64,000 bases of DNA from Silene latifolia (GCF_048544455.1 NC_133536.1:193071325-193135324); one strand, 5' to 3'. Positions 1-15,434 are shown, counted from the first letter of the stretch. Numbers and translations are program-made. Notes: generated by a model not told the origin, from the letters alone.

Positions 1-368
1 AATTTATAATATGTATAAATGGCCTTATACGAAGTAAAATGGAAAACAATTTGTTAAAAAAAAAAATTGTGCCCCCCTTGTACCAAAATCCTGGGTCCGC
101 CCTTGTATATTATTCTAGTCATTTTATGTTTGTTCGTATCTTTTCGATGATATCAAGAGGGGGAAAGAACGACCATGGTAAGCATTTGCCTAAGCTTGCT
201 CCTTGTCAAGACCAATTGTCTCTTAAAATGCTTACGTTTTGGTCTTGAACGTAAGTGTTTTGATCTTGCGTTAATCTTTATCTATAAAGATGACGGTATT
301 ATATTGAGGGGGAACTATATACTTAGTCACATCGTTAGGAGAATTGCCATCATCAAAAAGGGGGAATT
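1..368 (+). mobile_element. 3' internal end of a SIRE/Maximus-type Ty1-copia retrotransposon
   Basis: Non-coding tail of a Copia internal region. A 'gatgatatcaagaggggg' stretch at 146-165 and a second 'catcatcaaaaaggggg' stretch at 347-364 match the purine-rich repeats that typically sit before the 3' LTR of SIRE/Maximus elements; the second acts as the polypurine tract just before the LTR start. Short ORFs here overlap each other and show no domain. The gag-pol part, if present, lies left of the window. Family assignment is from memory of these motifs. Confidence 0.6.
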
Positions 369-2016
369 TGTTGAACCATATAGATATATATATGTTTATG
401 TTTTAATGATGTCAAGAGTGCTTTACATTTTATATACTCGTTGCGCGTAATTGGTTGTTTAGTCTCTTCAGATTAGACTTATTATTTGCAAAGCCTAAAG
501 AATTGTGATGAAAGTATACAAGAGTATATTATGATCAAGTCCTCAATCACGGATCAATATATTTCAAGATATTGAAGAATTATTCAAGCATACATGAAGA
601 GATGAAGCTCATTTAAAGATTGATCAAGCTTGAATGACGAAGTAGCCTACACTCGAAGATCTCCTAAGAAGATTAGAATAGCGTAGATGATTATCTCGTA
701 ATGGTAACATAAGAGTGGATTCTTATGTTAGTAAAGTTATAGCTTCACAGCTATAACATTACTTATGAAAGAGCTCAATGTTATAGCTCTTCTACTATAA
801 CATTGAAATGCTAAGCTTATATAACGCACGACTTAACAAGTTTTCAAATTGTTTTTGAAAAATGATTTTGTCTCTTTTAAATGTTTTAGTAAAAAGTATT
901 TATTTAATGAGGAAGCCCATATTTGTATTGAGTATGATTTTATTTTAAATCTTATAATTAGTAATTTTGCTCAATCAACTTATGAGTTGAGTCATATTAC
1001 TAATTAGGGTTTCTAATGATATCCACTCTAAAACCCTAAATCTAACCTAGTGCCATGCTAGGGTTTTCACGAAAAACCAAGGCTTATGAACCGTGTGGTT
1101 ATCGTGTAAGCTTAATAATATAAGTTGATTATTGTTAAGATTTTATTCTCTAGGATTATCTTAACATATCTTTTATATTAAGCATGATATGGTTATATAT
1201 GATAAGGATCTTTTTTGTTATGGAAAAATCTTATCATATCTTACGATTTAAGGAAAAGATAATAGGAGAATAATTGATAAAATTATCCTTTGAATATTCT
1301 CTATTATCTCCTATGATTTTAAGGAGAGAAATAACAAAGATATGATTTGTTTACATATCTAATATTTCGGCTTCTAGGGTTTCTTGAAACCGTGTGGCAT
1401 ACTTCCTCCTTTGCTATAAATACTCTACTCTTTTCTACATTTGAAAGTAAGACCTTTGAGCATAATTTTGATTTTATTTTAAAAAGCAAAAACCGTGTTT
1501 TACAAGCAAAACCGTTTTGTTATTTTAAAAAGGTCGTGTGTCATATATATTTGTGCATTCATTCTTTCGTTATCGTTATAAGATAATAGTGCTTAACTGA
1601 TTTCTTACTCGTTCATTAACGTGAACTTAAGAAGAATCATTAGTGCTTTCTTATTAGCGTAAGTTAGTCACTCGAGTATTTAGCGATACTCACTTGAGTT
1701 ACAACTAGGGTTAGTTGTACGAGTTGGGTTAGTAAATTTGTAATCCGTAGAAAGGTACTAAATTTATTAATCGAGAATAGTGGACGTAGGTTTCGATTTG
1801 TGAAACTGAACCACTTCAAAAATTCGTGCGTCTCTCTTTCTCTTTCGTTTATTTGCATTGTTTTAATTCGGTAATTGGTTAATTAGTTGAAGTTTAAATC
1901 AATAAACTTTAAATAATTAATTATTCACTTATAATCGAAAAGTAGGTCAAAGTTTTTTAATCCTCAATTCAACCCCCCCCCCCCCTCTTGAGTATTTCGT
2001 ATCGATAGACTCTTCA
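369..2016 (+). mobile_element. 3' LTR of the SIRE-type Copia element
   Basis: Starts TGTTGAACC directly after the polypurine tract and probably ends ...CTTCA at 2016 after a C-run (about 1974-1985) followed by CTCTTGAG, the C-rich end typical of many Copia LTRs. Length is about 1.65 kb. A TATA-like box lies at 1414-1423. Around 725-815 there are two inverted-repeat motifs of the form GTTATAGCT...ATAACATT, which recur in the neighbouring gypsy LTR. The right boundary is inferred; no target-site duplication can be tested because the 5' LTR is outside the window. Confidence 0.6.
1414..1423 (+). promoter_or_regulatory. TATA-like box in Copia LTR
   Basis: The sequence CTATAAATAC lies about 600 bp before the LTR end, in a plausible position for the LTR promoter. 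Called by motif only. Confidence 0.4.
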
Positions 2017-3900
2017 CTATGGATTGATTCATTAAGTGTGACTAGATGGAGTTCTTGAAAATGGAAGGACTTGAGAGTTGATGGTTGTGAGAGCTTATAA
2101 TCTCGAGAGTTGATAATCTGAGGATGTAGTGATTGTAAAAGGAGAAATTATAAAGAGATTTGTTGGTCCTAAGGTATTATGAAGATATGACAAAAGGATG
2201 TTACGAGACATTGTTAACTTGAGTGATGATTGTACGAGAATTGTAAGACTCTAGTTATCTGCTTTATTTATTTTATCTTAAGGTATCGTCTTCGGGTAGA
2301 TGAATGAGTTTTTGGAGTCGTCTATTCTTGTCATCCTTGCACGTGTTAACCATACCTCTTCTATTTGAGCCTTCAGACCAAAAGTTTCGTTTTATTTTTG
2401 TCCTCCGTTTAATTCATCTATCGTTACTCTCTATTTGTTTTCTATTTCAACTCTAGTTCCTTCTTCTTTGAACTTTTGTAATTACCCTTTTCACTTTAAT
2501 TTATCTCTAAACTTTTACTTCCCAAAAGAATGTGTTCTTTTGTCTTGTGTTATTGTATGAAAAATTTTTGGTTTGGTTTGCAAGTTATTTATTCTTTCAT
2601 GGTAACTTGAAAACGTTTGAAATCTCTTTAGGGCTACTTGTGATCATCTTGTAGTTGAAACTTGGATCCTTTGGCGAGTAATGTTGGATACCTTGAGTTT
2701 GATGTTTGTTATTTGAGGTTGGGAACTTAGTAACGTAGTTGTATGGGAGTATGAATCGAGACAACATATAGAGTTTTGGAGAAGGAGTATTAAAGGTCTT
2801 ATATGAGCTTTGAGAGTTTGAGGATGTTTTTACATTGAGGGTACATAGGTGTTTGTTTGTTCTATCTGAGGTTAAAGATGTTTCGTTAGGAGTATGAGTG
2901 ATTAATTGACGGACATAAATTCATACAGTCTTGTGGTGGATTTGCGATGTTGAGATGATATTCATGGATAGTAGACTATAACTACAACTTGAGATTATAG
3001 GTTTGGTGATTATATGAGCACACGTGATAAAATTTATATAGTGATATTATTATACTTTGATGGAAATGCATTTGATGGTAAGTATGTTGTGGTACAATAG
3101 GTACAAGCTTAACAAAAGGTATATGGATCCTTTGGTGCTTAGGAATGTTGTGATCATAAGTGTTCAAAGGAAATGGTTTGGGTCTTGCGAGTGCGGCTGG
3201 TGATTTTGTCATGAGATTGAAGTTGGATAGAATTTTGGCAGTTTAGTCAGAGTTTGAGGTTTGAGATTGATGACTTTGGATACTAGATATATATTGAGAA
3301 CCATCGAGATTTTATATTAAAGTCTTTTGAGCTTAAGAGTTGTGAATGGTAGTAAGCACTACTCTCTTTGAGGATATTAGAGTAGGTCGGAGTATTTTTA
3401 ATGGCACTCATGAGTGAAAGAGTTTTCTCATTCGAAAGATATTCTTTGTTTAGAGATTATTTGTTTGGGACTTTAATTGATATTAGATCTTGCGTTGAAT
3501 GGTAAACTAGAATTAGAGTATTTGTTAAAGGTTATGTGGATTTGGAGTAATAATGAGTTCGCAATTTTTGAGAGGTCATATATGTTGTTTAATGATGGTT
3601 AACGCTAGTTGGATGACTGTTTGAGATATGAGGACTAGATGTTAGCTTAATGGACATTTTAGGTTGTGATGGTTTGAGTTTAATGCGACTTTTGAGATTT
3701 GTAGAGTGTGTGAAGATTATAATAACATTGAGGGTTTGAGATGTTTTTCTTTGGTTTGAGCTTGGATAAGGATCAGAGTGCGCAGCGGTTAGGGTTCCGA
3801 GATTACTTTTCTTGAGGATCACTTGTAATTCTTACCTTCTTTTGATCTTAACTTTGAATTTCAAGTTTCGAGGACGAAACTTCTTTTTAGGGGGTTGGAT
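2017..3900 (+). mobile_element. Degenerate internal region of a Ty3-gypsy element with polypurine tract
   Basis: A 1.9-kb stretch with no ORF above about 77 residues and no recognisable gag, protease, RT or integrase motif. Its right end (3864-3900) carries the 'cgaggacgaa' element and a G-rich polypurine tract that precede the 3' LTR in chromovirus (Tekay/Del-like) gypsy elements. The left end abuts the Copia LTR, so the Copia element probably inserted into, or truncated, this gypsy element. No host gene seen. Confidence 0.5.
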
Positions 3901-4879
3901 TGTAACACCCCGTATTTTATAATAATATTTTATTATAAAAGTTCCTTATTGAATTAATTATTTTGGAGTTTAATAATATATTTTGGAAATATTTATATTT
4001 ATCGTCTTCATTCTCTATTTTATTATTTCTCGTTTTAATCCACTTTTGATCGGGTTAAAATGTTCGTGCACGATTTTACCATTTTAATTTAATAATTACT
4101 TTTCATATATAAGCTCTCTAAGCGTGTTAATATGGCAATCCAATTTATAATCAGATAATCCATTGGATGAGCTAATGGACCCAAAGCCCACTTGCTAACC
4201 CTTTCTTATAAATAGAATAAACCCTAAGCAAGCAACTAGGTTGCTCTCTTTTCTTTCTCGCGTGTAACCAGTGGCTCCCTTCTCTTTTCCTCTCTTTGGT
4301 TCTCTTTTCTCTCTTTGACTCCATTGTTGTATATCTTTCCCTCTTCCAAACTCACACACAAAATATATTTCCACAATCCCTGCTCTTACCTATACATCAT
4401 ATTATTCTCCAAGTATTTTTATGGGAACTATTTGTATGGACCTTTAGACCTACCTTTAAGGTCTCTTATTTTAATGGGTGAAGAAGAAGAAGAAGAATAG
4501 CGTTTCACGACGTTTTCAAAGGTTTCGGTCTGTGCTTTTATTTTGTGTCGCTTTTCGGGATGTTGACACGTGTTGGAGACAGGGCTTAGTTGGTCGTATG
4601 CTTTATGGAGGTTTTCATTAATTGCTAATAAGGTAACTAGGTGTTTTACTTTAATTGTGTTTATGCCAATTGATGTAATTTACATGATTTAATAATTGAT
4701 TTGTGAAATTGGTACATGTTTGATTGTTTATTATCATGTTTAATTGTGTTTGTGTGTTTACGTATGTGTTTTATTATTTAAATTGCATAACGTATCTTGC
4801 CTATTCTCCGTTTTGGGTGTTTGGGCGTGCGGCTAGGGTTCCCCATGGAAACCCTAGTGGCGGCTTGTTGGTGGCTTAT

Positions 4880-5225
4880 GAGAAGGCCTAGAGTTATAGC
4901 TAAACTAGTATAACCTTGAGATTATGGCTCAATGTTATAGCTGGGTTGGTACAACTCTGAGGTTGTGATAAAGTTGGGTAAAACCGTATAGCTTTGAGAT
5001 TATAGCTCAATGTTATAGCTGGGCTACTATAACTTAAGGCACATGTCGATGTTATAGCTAATGCTAATGTAACATTGGGCTAATGAAGTCAATGTTATAG
5101 CTGAGCTAATATAACGTTGAGTTATGAGGTCAGGGTATTGTTAAAGTTATAGCTGGAGTACTATAACATTGAATGGTTGATGTTAAAAGTTATAGCTGGA
5201 GTACTATAACATTGAATAGTTGATA
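4880..5225 (+). repeat. Array of GTTATAGCT / ATAACATTG inverted-repeat motifs
   Basis: At least six imperfect copies of a motif of the form AATGTTATAGCT, then 6-10 bases, then CTATAACATTG, spaced roughly 40-60 bp. Two successive copies at about 5150-5220 are nearly identical. Each copy can fold back on itself. The same motif is found in the SIRE-type Copia LTR at 725-815. Confidence 0.7.
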
Positions 5226-5499
5226 CTTATTTCACATGTTATGTGGTGTTCAGTTTCATTATATAACGCTATGTTTGCATATATCGTTTATTACTCTTGT
5301 TCATATAATTATAGGATGGTCAGCTATATTATCCTATGATTTGATAGTGATGTTATTCACATGTATGTATGGTCAGTTATACTGTGCATCGTTTATAGGC
5401 TAGTTGTATAGATGACGTGAGGTATCAGTTACATACCGATCGGAATGAACAAACGCTACCCCTTGTGGGATTTGCCGTAGGTCTATGTTCGGGATTGGC

Positions 5500-5790
5500 T
5501 AGAGGCAGTTGTTATACGCTCTGGTCCCCATGTGTCGTTCGGTGTACAGTTATTGCACCGAGAGTCTGACCATTTCTTAGGCATATAGGCAGTTGATATA
5601 CGCTATACATAGTACCGTGGATGCAGTTGTTATACGATCCATACCGATGGAGGCAGTTGTTTTAGGTTCCGTCCGTTCAGAGGCAGTTGTTATACGCTCT
5701 GACAGTTAGAGGCAGTAGTTATACGCTCTAACGGCGTTTGTTCTATACACTATGCTTGGGTAAGTGGAGTCAGTGGTTATATGCTCCGTG
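5500..5790 (+). repeat. Minisatellite with core GGCAGTTGTTATACGCTC
   Basis: Six to seven degenerate repeats with the core GGCAGTTGTTATACGCTC, several flanked by AGA/TCT so that the core is bracketed by short inverted ends (AGAG...CTCT). Spacing varies from about 30 to 70 bp. It lies in the downstream part of the gypsy LTR. Confidence 0.65.
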
Positions 5791-6276
5791 GTTGGTTATT
5801 TGGTTCTTTAGTTATTGATTTTATATGGTTAGCAATGTTGTTACATTGTGTTTATATCTTCGTATATCGTTGATTAATGATAAATTGGTGTCGAGTTTTC
5901 ATGAGTATAGATGGTCTCACATGTTTACTAGTTTTGCATTTCAATTGTTAATAATTGTTGGTTATATTCAATTATTGTAAACATGACTGGGAAAGCATCT
6001 AGTTACTCCCGACTGATTGTCGACCCCCATTCTCAGGTTGTTCAGATATTGCTGACTGGTTGATGCTTGCTTGGGGAATGTGCGAAGCGAGCTTAATAAT
6101 AAAATAGGAGTTTGCTTTATGTTTAAAAACCTTCGAATAATGCATTAGTTGTTTTGGTTTTAGTAGCGAACCGGATTGGTCAGGTGTTTCCCCACCTTGA
6201 CCCTTTTATCAGTATCGTACTTTGATATTTACTCTATATTATGTTTTTCCTTTGTTTTATAATCCGGGTTGTTATA

Positions 6277-6975
6277 AAAGTTCTAAATTCAAGTATTTAA
6301 ACACTAACTTAAATTATGCTTTTTTGGGTGTGTAAAGGGAGTCACAAAAGTAAATTGATGCTAACGGGTTTCAAACCAGGTCACGAGTTATGGTCAAAGC
6401 GATATCTGAGAGCAATTCATCCTTAGCAAAAAGACTGCAACAGAAAAGGATGCAAAGTGCGGGAAACAGAAAATAAAGTAACTATTATGATATTTATCAT
6501 TAAATCCGAAAAACTATTGGAAATAGACAAAGTCGACTCTAAGCTCAGCTCGGACTGGTTCAACTGAACCAAGTTTTTTCAACCTCAATACCAATTTAAC
6601 TTCTAAAAGAGTTGCTTGTTACCTGCTCAAGAAATTGAATTCCAACACCGACAACTAATGCGTGCCGAACACGAGGCTCCATAAGGTCCCTTCAGCTACT
6701 TCTTTTACCAACAGTTTCTGAAGGGTGAGCCATGGATGGTCTGGTCCAATCACATGTTCGTTTATCAAGTGATTGCTCTATTTCAGAGATTTCCAAAGTG
6801 CCATATCGTCACCAAGTAAATACATGTTTCTTTTCTGATTGTATCCCTCCAGACATATAAATATATGCATAATCATCACACCCAACAACAGTAAGCTTGT
6901 TTGCAGTACTTGAGTAAGTGAATGGTGGGGCATAAATATCGAAACTCAACCCACTTTGGGAAATGACATTCCTCT
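6277..6975 (-). pseudogene. Chimeric MSSP/TMT sugar transporter - WAK pseudogene, downstream part
   Basis: Read on the minus strand from 6975, the frame continues that of 14744-14880 and gives a wall-associated-kinase extracellular (GUB_WAK-type) segment with APPFTYSS and TANKLTVVGCDDYAYI, then a stop. It is followed by MSSP/TMT (tonoplast monosaccharide transporter) sequence: HPSETVGKRSS, a TGA where the family has Trp, RDLMEP, then RHALVVGVGIQF, ending at a GT donor (about 6618-6622) as expected before the next transporter exon. Premature stops and a frame change before HPSET make it non-functional. The stretch 6277-6617 is intron-like and unrecognised. Identities are from memory of family motifs. 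Confidence 0.65.
6971..6975. repeat. Target-site duplication CCTCT, left copy
   Basis: CCTCT precedes TGTGACACC at 6976 and is repeated at 14744-14748 after GGGGGTGTTACA. This 5-bp duplication defines the whole 6976-14743 block as one insertion event in the pseudogene. Confidence 0.8.
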
Positions 6976-7172
6976 TGTGACACCTCATGTTTTAAGTTTA
7001 TTTTGTGATAAATTTTGATAAGTATGATATGGTTTGATAATGATTAAGTGAGTTAATTGTGTTGCAATGATAATGAGTTGAAATGGCATTCAGATGTGTT
7101 GATGGTTTCATGAGGCTTTTGTAGCATTTTTGGGTGAACTTCAGGACGAAGTTCATTTTAAGGGGGGAAGAC

Positions 7173-10582
<3,410 letters not shown>

Positions 10583-10584
10583 AT

Positions 10585-11607
10585 GGCGTGGTGGCTGCTA
10601 ATGGCGTATGGTGGCTGTAGTTGTGTGAATGTCGTGTGATGTTGTGGTTGTAGGTGTTGTGAGTGGTGTTGCTAGGGCGTGGATAGGTTATCGTGTTGTG
10701 GTGTTGTTGCAGGCGCTCGTTGTGGGGCTGAGTAGGTGGTGGTGGTGGTGGTGGTGGTGGTGGAGCTGGTGGCAGGGGGTGGTAGTTGTCGGGTTTGGGA
10801 GTAGGACACGGGTTGAATGGGCGTTGTCGAGTTACTTCGTAGGTGACTAGTTATGCGTTAGTTTTATAAATTATTTTTAGTTATGGGTCGGGACTTGAGT
10901 TGGGTTGAGACGGGTTTTTAAAATTAATATTTTACGTAATAATATAATTCATATAATTAATTTATAATTAGTTTAATTGTGTTACATAATTAATTAGTTA
11001 GTAATTATAATTATTATAATTGTTAGGTGACGGGTTGTTGAAGAGTTATTTGATTACTTTGCTTTGCTTGGATTGCTATTTGAGATTATTTGCTGAAAAG
11101 GTAGGATTACGATTCTACTGGACTTATTATTTGTGTATCTTGTCATTTAATTGGATGTTGTGTTTATTGGATTGAATTGTTTTGGATTATTAAATTGTTG
11201 CATGTCTTGCATATTGTGATTGAAAGCGGCTGTATTGGTTATACCTGAGACGGTGTGGTAGGTAGCCATTGTTGTTGCAACTGTTGGTTTGATAATGAGT
11301 TGGTTATCAGGTTTAGCCTGACAGACATCATGGTAAGAGATTTCAGGTGATGTGATATAAACTTACTGGCTGAGGTAGACATCATGGTATAAGAGCATTC
11401 GGGTGATGTATTATAAACTTACTGGCAGACACTGTTTAATACCTTCGTGGTGGTGTAAGGCCCCAGGCTGGTTCTGTAGACCTGTCTCTGGTGTGTCTTC
11501 TCAACTGGAGGTTGAGGGCTGAATTGTGACTCAACGGGAGGTTGATGGCTGAATTATGAGAACAGTTGATTTGGCATTTGTGTTTGAATCTTTATACTAT
11601 TTATATT
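10585..11607 (+). mobile_element. Truncated second LTR of the gypsy element, part 1
   Basis: Aligns with 8268 onward in the complete LTR, sharing the GGTGG-rich block, the AT-rich TAATTATAATTATTATAATTG segment (split as two shorter runs) and the paired 'catcatggtaagag' repeats. It lacks the first ~1.1 kb. It is interrupted by the LINE and resumes at 14341. Confidence 0.7.
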
Positions 11608-11633
11608 TTTTTTTTTTTGGTAAAATGTGAGGG

Positions 11634-11680
<47 letters not shown>

Positions 11681-14327
11681 AAAAGAGTTTTAAATACAAG
11701 AATCAAGGCCTAAACCTTCCCAAGTTTATATAAAACTTAAGCGCCCTAACCAATCTAACTCCTGTGCGGTCAACTTCTTCTTATCCCTTTCCTTTATCCT
11801 CTTCTTCATATCATCAATGATCAACAGTGCAATACGACTAGGCCTCAAAACTAGCTGCTCAATACGACTCTTGTTTCTCTGCTTCCACACCTGATACATA
11901 GCACTCAAAACCAGTGCATTCTTTACTTTTCTCTGCGTTTTCAGGCCTGTGTTATGGATGCACCAGTGCAGGGCATCAGTATCAGGTAACCTTAAGCCAG
12001 AAATTTTCATCAGTTCTTGCATACCCCGTCTGCTGAAATCACATTCAAAGAATAAATGCTTTTGTGTCTCTTCTGCCTGCCCACATAGGAAACAGATTCC
12101 ATCCACATTCATCCCAAATCCTCTCAGTCTGCTGTTAGTGTGCAGGGAGTTGTGAGCTATAAGCCATCCCATGAACCTATGCTTAGGCAGATTCCAACTG
12201 TCCCAAATTGCATTGTGCCATTCTACCTTGGTCCTTGCCCCTCTAAGCCACTCATAGCAACCAGCAGGAGTATAACCAGCTTGTTGCACCTGCCATACCC
12301 CCTGACTGTAGCCATTAGCAAGTACCTGCTTCACCTTGCAAATCCTCCTCCACACCCAGCTGGAGTTACTTGGAGCTGTGTAATCCTGCCAGGAACTCCC
12401 CTTCAGATAATTTGCATTCACCCATTGGACCCATAAGGACTCCTTCTTTGTTGCAACCCAATCCACAAGTCTTCCAACCATAGCAATATTCCACAGTTCC
12501 TGATTCTTTAGTCCCAATCCCCCTTCCTGCTTTGGCCTACATATAGTATCCCAGGCAACTAAAGGATTGCGTCTATACTCAGCACTGCCATCCAATAAAA
12601 AGTTCCTACATGTAGCTTCTATTCTGTGTATGACTCCTTTTGGTAGAACAAACAAAGATGCCCAATAAGAATGTAAAGAGTTCAAAACATGCTGAACCAA
12701 GGTAAGTCTACCTGCATAAGAAAACTTCCTGGCACCATAGCTATGGATTCTATTGCAAATTTTATCCACCAAGCACTCACAATCCTTCTTCTTTAATCTC
12801 GTAGTCTGGATGGGCATCCCTAGATACCTGAATGGCAGCTTGCCTTCTTTAAAACCAGGCACACTCAGAAAATCACTTTTGAGCTCTTCATTCACTCCAT
12901 TAAAGTAAACATTAGACTTACTAGCACTCACTTTAAGTCCAGATGTTTTTGAGAAAGTTGAGAATGATTTCAGAAGCAGCATCATAGACACAGCATCCCC
13001 ATTACTGAACATCAAAACATCATTTGCAAACATAAGGTTAGTAATCTTCAACTCTTTGCATAAAGGGTGATACTTGAATTGGTACTTAGTAGCAGCATAC
13101 TTCAACATTCTAGTCAAATAATCCATGCATAGGGTAAACACCAGAGGGGACAATGGGTCTCCTTGCCTTAAACCCCTCTTAGCTGGGAAGTACCCAAAAT
13201 TCTCTCCATTAAGTGCCAAAGAAAAGGTGGGAGTAGTAATACATTGCAAAATTCTCTCTTTAAAACCTGCAGGGAATTCTAGTAAGTACAGCAACTGCTC
13301 AACAAAGCTCCACTCCACTGTGTCATATGCCTTTTGTAAATCAATTTTTAGTATACATCTAGGTGTCACAGAAGGCCTCTCATAGAGCCTAATTAGATCC
13401 TGGCATATTAAAATATTTTCCTGAATGCTCCTATCTTGTATAAAAGCTCCCTGATTCATGTGAACTATTTCAGGCAGCACAGAAGCCAATCTTGCACAAA
13501 GCAACTTGGAGATGACCTTGTAGACTACATTACAGCATGCAATAGGACGAAACTGGGTTACATCCTTAGGTCTCTCACATTTAGGAATGAAAGTCAAAGT
13601 TGTTGCATTAAACTGTGTCAAGAGTCTCTCATTCAAGAAAAAATCTTTGACTGCAATAACTACCTCTTTGCCAATCTCTCCCCATGCATCTCTAAAGAAT
13701 CCACTTGTGTAGCCATCAGGGCCAGGGGCCTTGATGTCAGGGATGCTAAATATTGCTTCTTTGATTTCCTCTCCTGTAACAGGCCTAAGAAGCTGAGCAT
13801 GATGGTCCCTTGTGCATTTCTTCCCCTGAGCAATGACTCGTTTATGGACAGGTGTAGTAGTCTGGCTAGGTCCCAGCAGATGCTCATAAAATTCCAGAAA
13901 AGCAGACTGGACCTGATCACTAGTATCACACACTTTCCCACTCATATTCTCAATCACAAAAATCTTGTTCCTATTTCGCCTCTTCTTGATGATGCTATGG
14001 AAGTAGGCTGAATTTGTATCACCCTCCTTAATCCACTCACTCTTAGCTTTCTGGAGCAAGAAGTTGTCCCTAGCACATTGCAACTCCTTAAGCTTCGATC
14101 TGGCCTCAAATTCCTGGTTTATTAGACTCAATTCTGAGGGATCAACTCCCAATTGAATCTGCATCTCCTCAACTTGTTGTTCTAGTATGCCAGTACTCTT
14201 CTCAATATCACTAAAGCCCTCCCTATTCAGTTTCTTCAACCCCGGCTTAAGATTTTTAAGATTTTTTGCTAATTTAAAGAGAGGGGTACCATCAATATCA
14301 GAATTCCAATGCTCTCTCAGCAGGGGT
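11608..14327 (-). mobile_element. 5'-truncated L1-type LINE
   Basis: Inserted in minus orientation. The poly-A tail appears as a T run at 11608-11618. The 13-bp target-site duplication TACTATTTATATT is at 11595-11607 and 14328-14340. The body is 2.72 kb and lacks ORF1 and the endonuclease domain of ORF2, so it is a typical 5' truncation. A TA microsatellite lies in its 3' end (about 11634-11673). Confidence 0.9.
11726..14327 (-). pseudogene. LINE ORF2 fragment: reverse transcriptase plus zinc-binding RT-associated domain
   Basis: Open on the minus strand from the 5' truncation at about 14327 through the first Met at 14239 to a stop at 11726 (837 residues from that Met). Recognisable in order: RT N-terminal region with LTFIPKCERP and FRPIACCNVVYK; motif A KIDLQKAYDTVEW; RGLRQGDPLSPLVFTL; motif C reads LMFANDVLMFSNG, where the family has FADD. 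The first catalytic Asp of that pair is therefore Asn, which should abolish polymerisation. The C-terminal zf-RVT-like domain has CFLCGQAEETQKHLFFEC. The endonuclease domain is missing. Members copy LINE RNA at nicked target DNA; this copy is dead. Confidence 0.9.
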
Positions 14328-14340
14328 TACTATTTATATT

Positions 14341-14743
14341 ATCTGTCTTGAGATTGTTATCCTACTCAACCGCGAGGTTGACCGTGTATTCGTGAACACT
14401 TGTGATGAACCGTAACTGAGGAGCAGATTTGACAGGTACTTGAGTTAGCTGACTTGGGAGTTTAAGGGGATGCGTGAGGACTCGGCCATTCTACCTAAAA
14501 CTCTAGAAGTCTAGATCATTTAGTATATTAATCACTTATTTAATTCCGCTGCGAGTTGTATTATGGTTTTATATTGAGTTTAGTTAGTTTAATTTGTAAT
14601 AAACATGTAATCGCTAAATTTTATCTAAAGTATTTTGGTTTGTTGTACTTTTGTTATTCACTACCTCGGGAAACCGAGATGGTAACGCTCTCATTTACTT
14701 GGGATGTCTTGCTAAAAGCTCCTAAATAAATGGGGGTGTTACA
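14341..14743 (+). mobile_element. Truncated second LTR of the gypsy element, part 2
   Basis: Continues the LTR interrupted by the LINE, with CGCGAGGTTGACCG in common with 9312-9325, and ends GGGGGTGTTACA at 14743. It includes CTACCTCGGGAAACCGAGATGG (split as CTACCTCGGG and ACCGAGATGG) at about 14651-14672, a motif absent from the first LTR by deletion but present in the other gypsy LTRs of the window. Confidence 0.75.
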
Positions 14744-14935
14744 CCTCTGGAAGTCATAATAGGTTGAGGCTATCTGGGAAATGACATTCCCCTTGGAATC
14801 ATAACAGGTTGAGGCTATCAATTGAGCATCATCACTTTCATCCCCGTCATTAGCATAATCATCATAATCCTCGGGAATCTTATAATTTTATCCTCACCAT
14901 TCATGTCCAATTACTTGAAAAACAACTACACTTGC
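14744..14935 (-). pseudogene. Chimeric MSSP/TMT - WAK pseudogene, upstream part
   Basis: The right copy of the duplication CCTCT (14744-14748) leads into minus-strand sequence encoding DDYANDGDESDDAQL, like the acidic cytosolic loop of MSSP/TMT sugar transporters. It passes without a break into IASTCYDSKGNVISQ, like the WAK extracellular domain. A second degenerate copy, IASTYYDF..., then follows, a roughly 45-bp internal duplication. If the gypsy element and one CCTCT are removed, the frame runs on into 6970 and downward. Stops occur upstream (left of the acidic stretch in reading order). Confidence 0.6.
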
Positions 14936-15395
14936 TTAAAAGCCGGATTTAAAAGAAACTGACACTCTGACAGGATATAGTTCGATTAATATGGCTATTG
15001 TAACAGCCAAACACGTACCCATAGCAAAGTTCATCGTAATACTATTATTTTAAATTCAGTAACAATGTTCACAGTTCCTAGTATATTTAAGAGACAAAAG
15101 GTGTCTGAGGATTATTGCCCAGCCACCATTGAGGGATCATATTCAAGCAAAATTGACAACATACTCAACTGATATTGTACCACAAAAACCTATACTAAAA
15201 CCATTAGAAGTCTAGAACTAACCACAATTCCAAAACCCAGATTACACATCTCACCGATATAAAATGATCCAACCATTATATCATTCTCAAAAACCGGTGC
15301 CGGTAAAAATTCACATCAAAAATACTGAATTCAAAATAGAAAAGGTGACATACCATCAAACAATAACGAAATTAAACTGAAATAAACAACAAAAG

Positions 15396-15398
<3 letters not shown>
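14936..15398. other. Unannotated spacer
   Basis: AT-rich sequence with no convincing exon or repeat terminus. It may hold further decayed introns of the minus-strand pseudogene, but I recognise nothing. Confidence 0.4.

Positions 15399-15434
<36 letters not shown>
15399..15434. repeat. (TA)n microsatellite
   Basis: About 18 TA units. Confidence 0.95.

Larger units (their letters stand above)
3901..6276 (+). mobile_element. Long terminal repeat of a Ty3-gypsy (chromovirus-like) element
   Basis: Begins TGTAACACCCCG immediately after the polypurine tract and probably ends ...GGGTTGTTATA at 6276, giving about 2.38 kb. It has a TATA-like box (TTATAAATAG, about 4206-4215), a GAA run at about 4480-4497, a block of inverted-repeat GTTATAGCT motifs (about 4880-5225) and a minisatellite (about 5500-5790). 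It carries no coding sequence. The end TGTTATA instead of TGTTACA is presumed to be a mutation. DNA beyond 6276 belongs to the MSSP/WAK pseudogene locus. Confidence 0.6.

Noticed and set aside
13436-14011. 191-residue plus-strand ORF
   Set aside because: Antisense shadow of the LINE RT ORF, with no domain.
14990-15055. Minus-strand segment MNFAMGTCLAVTIAIL as a possible MSSP N-terminus
   Set aside because: Only weak resemblance to the transporter start; not enough to claim.
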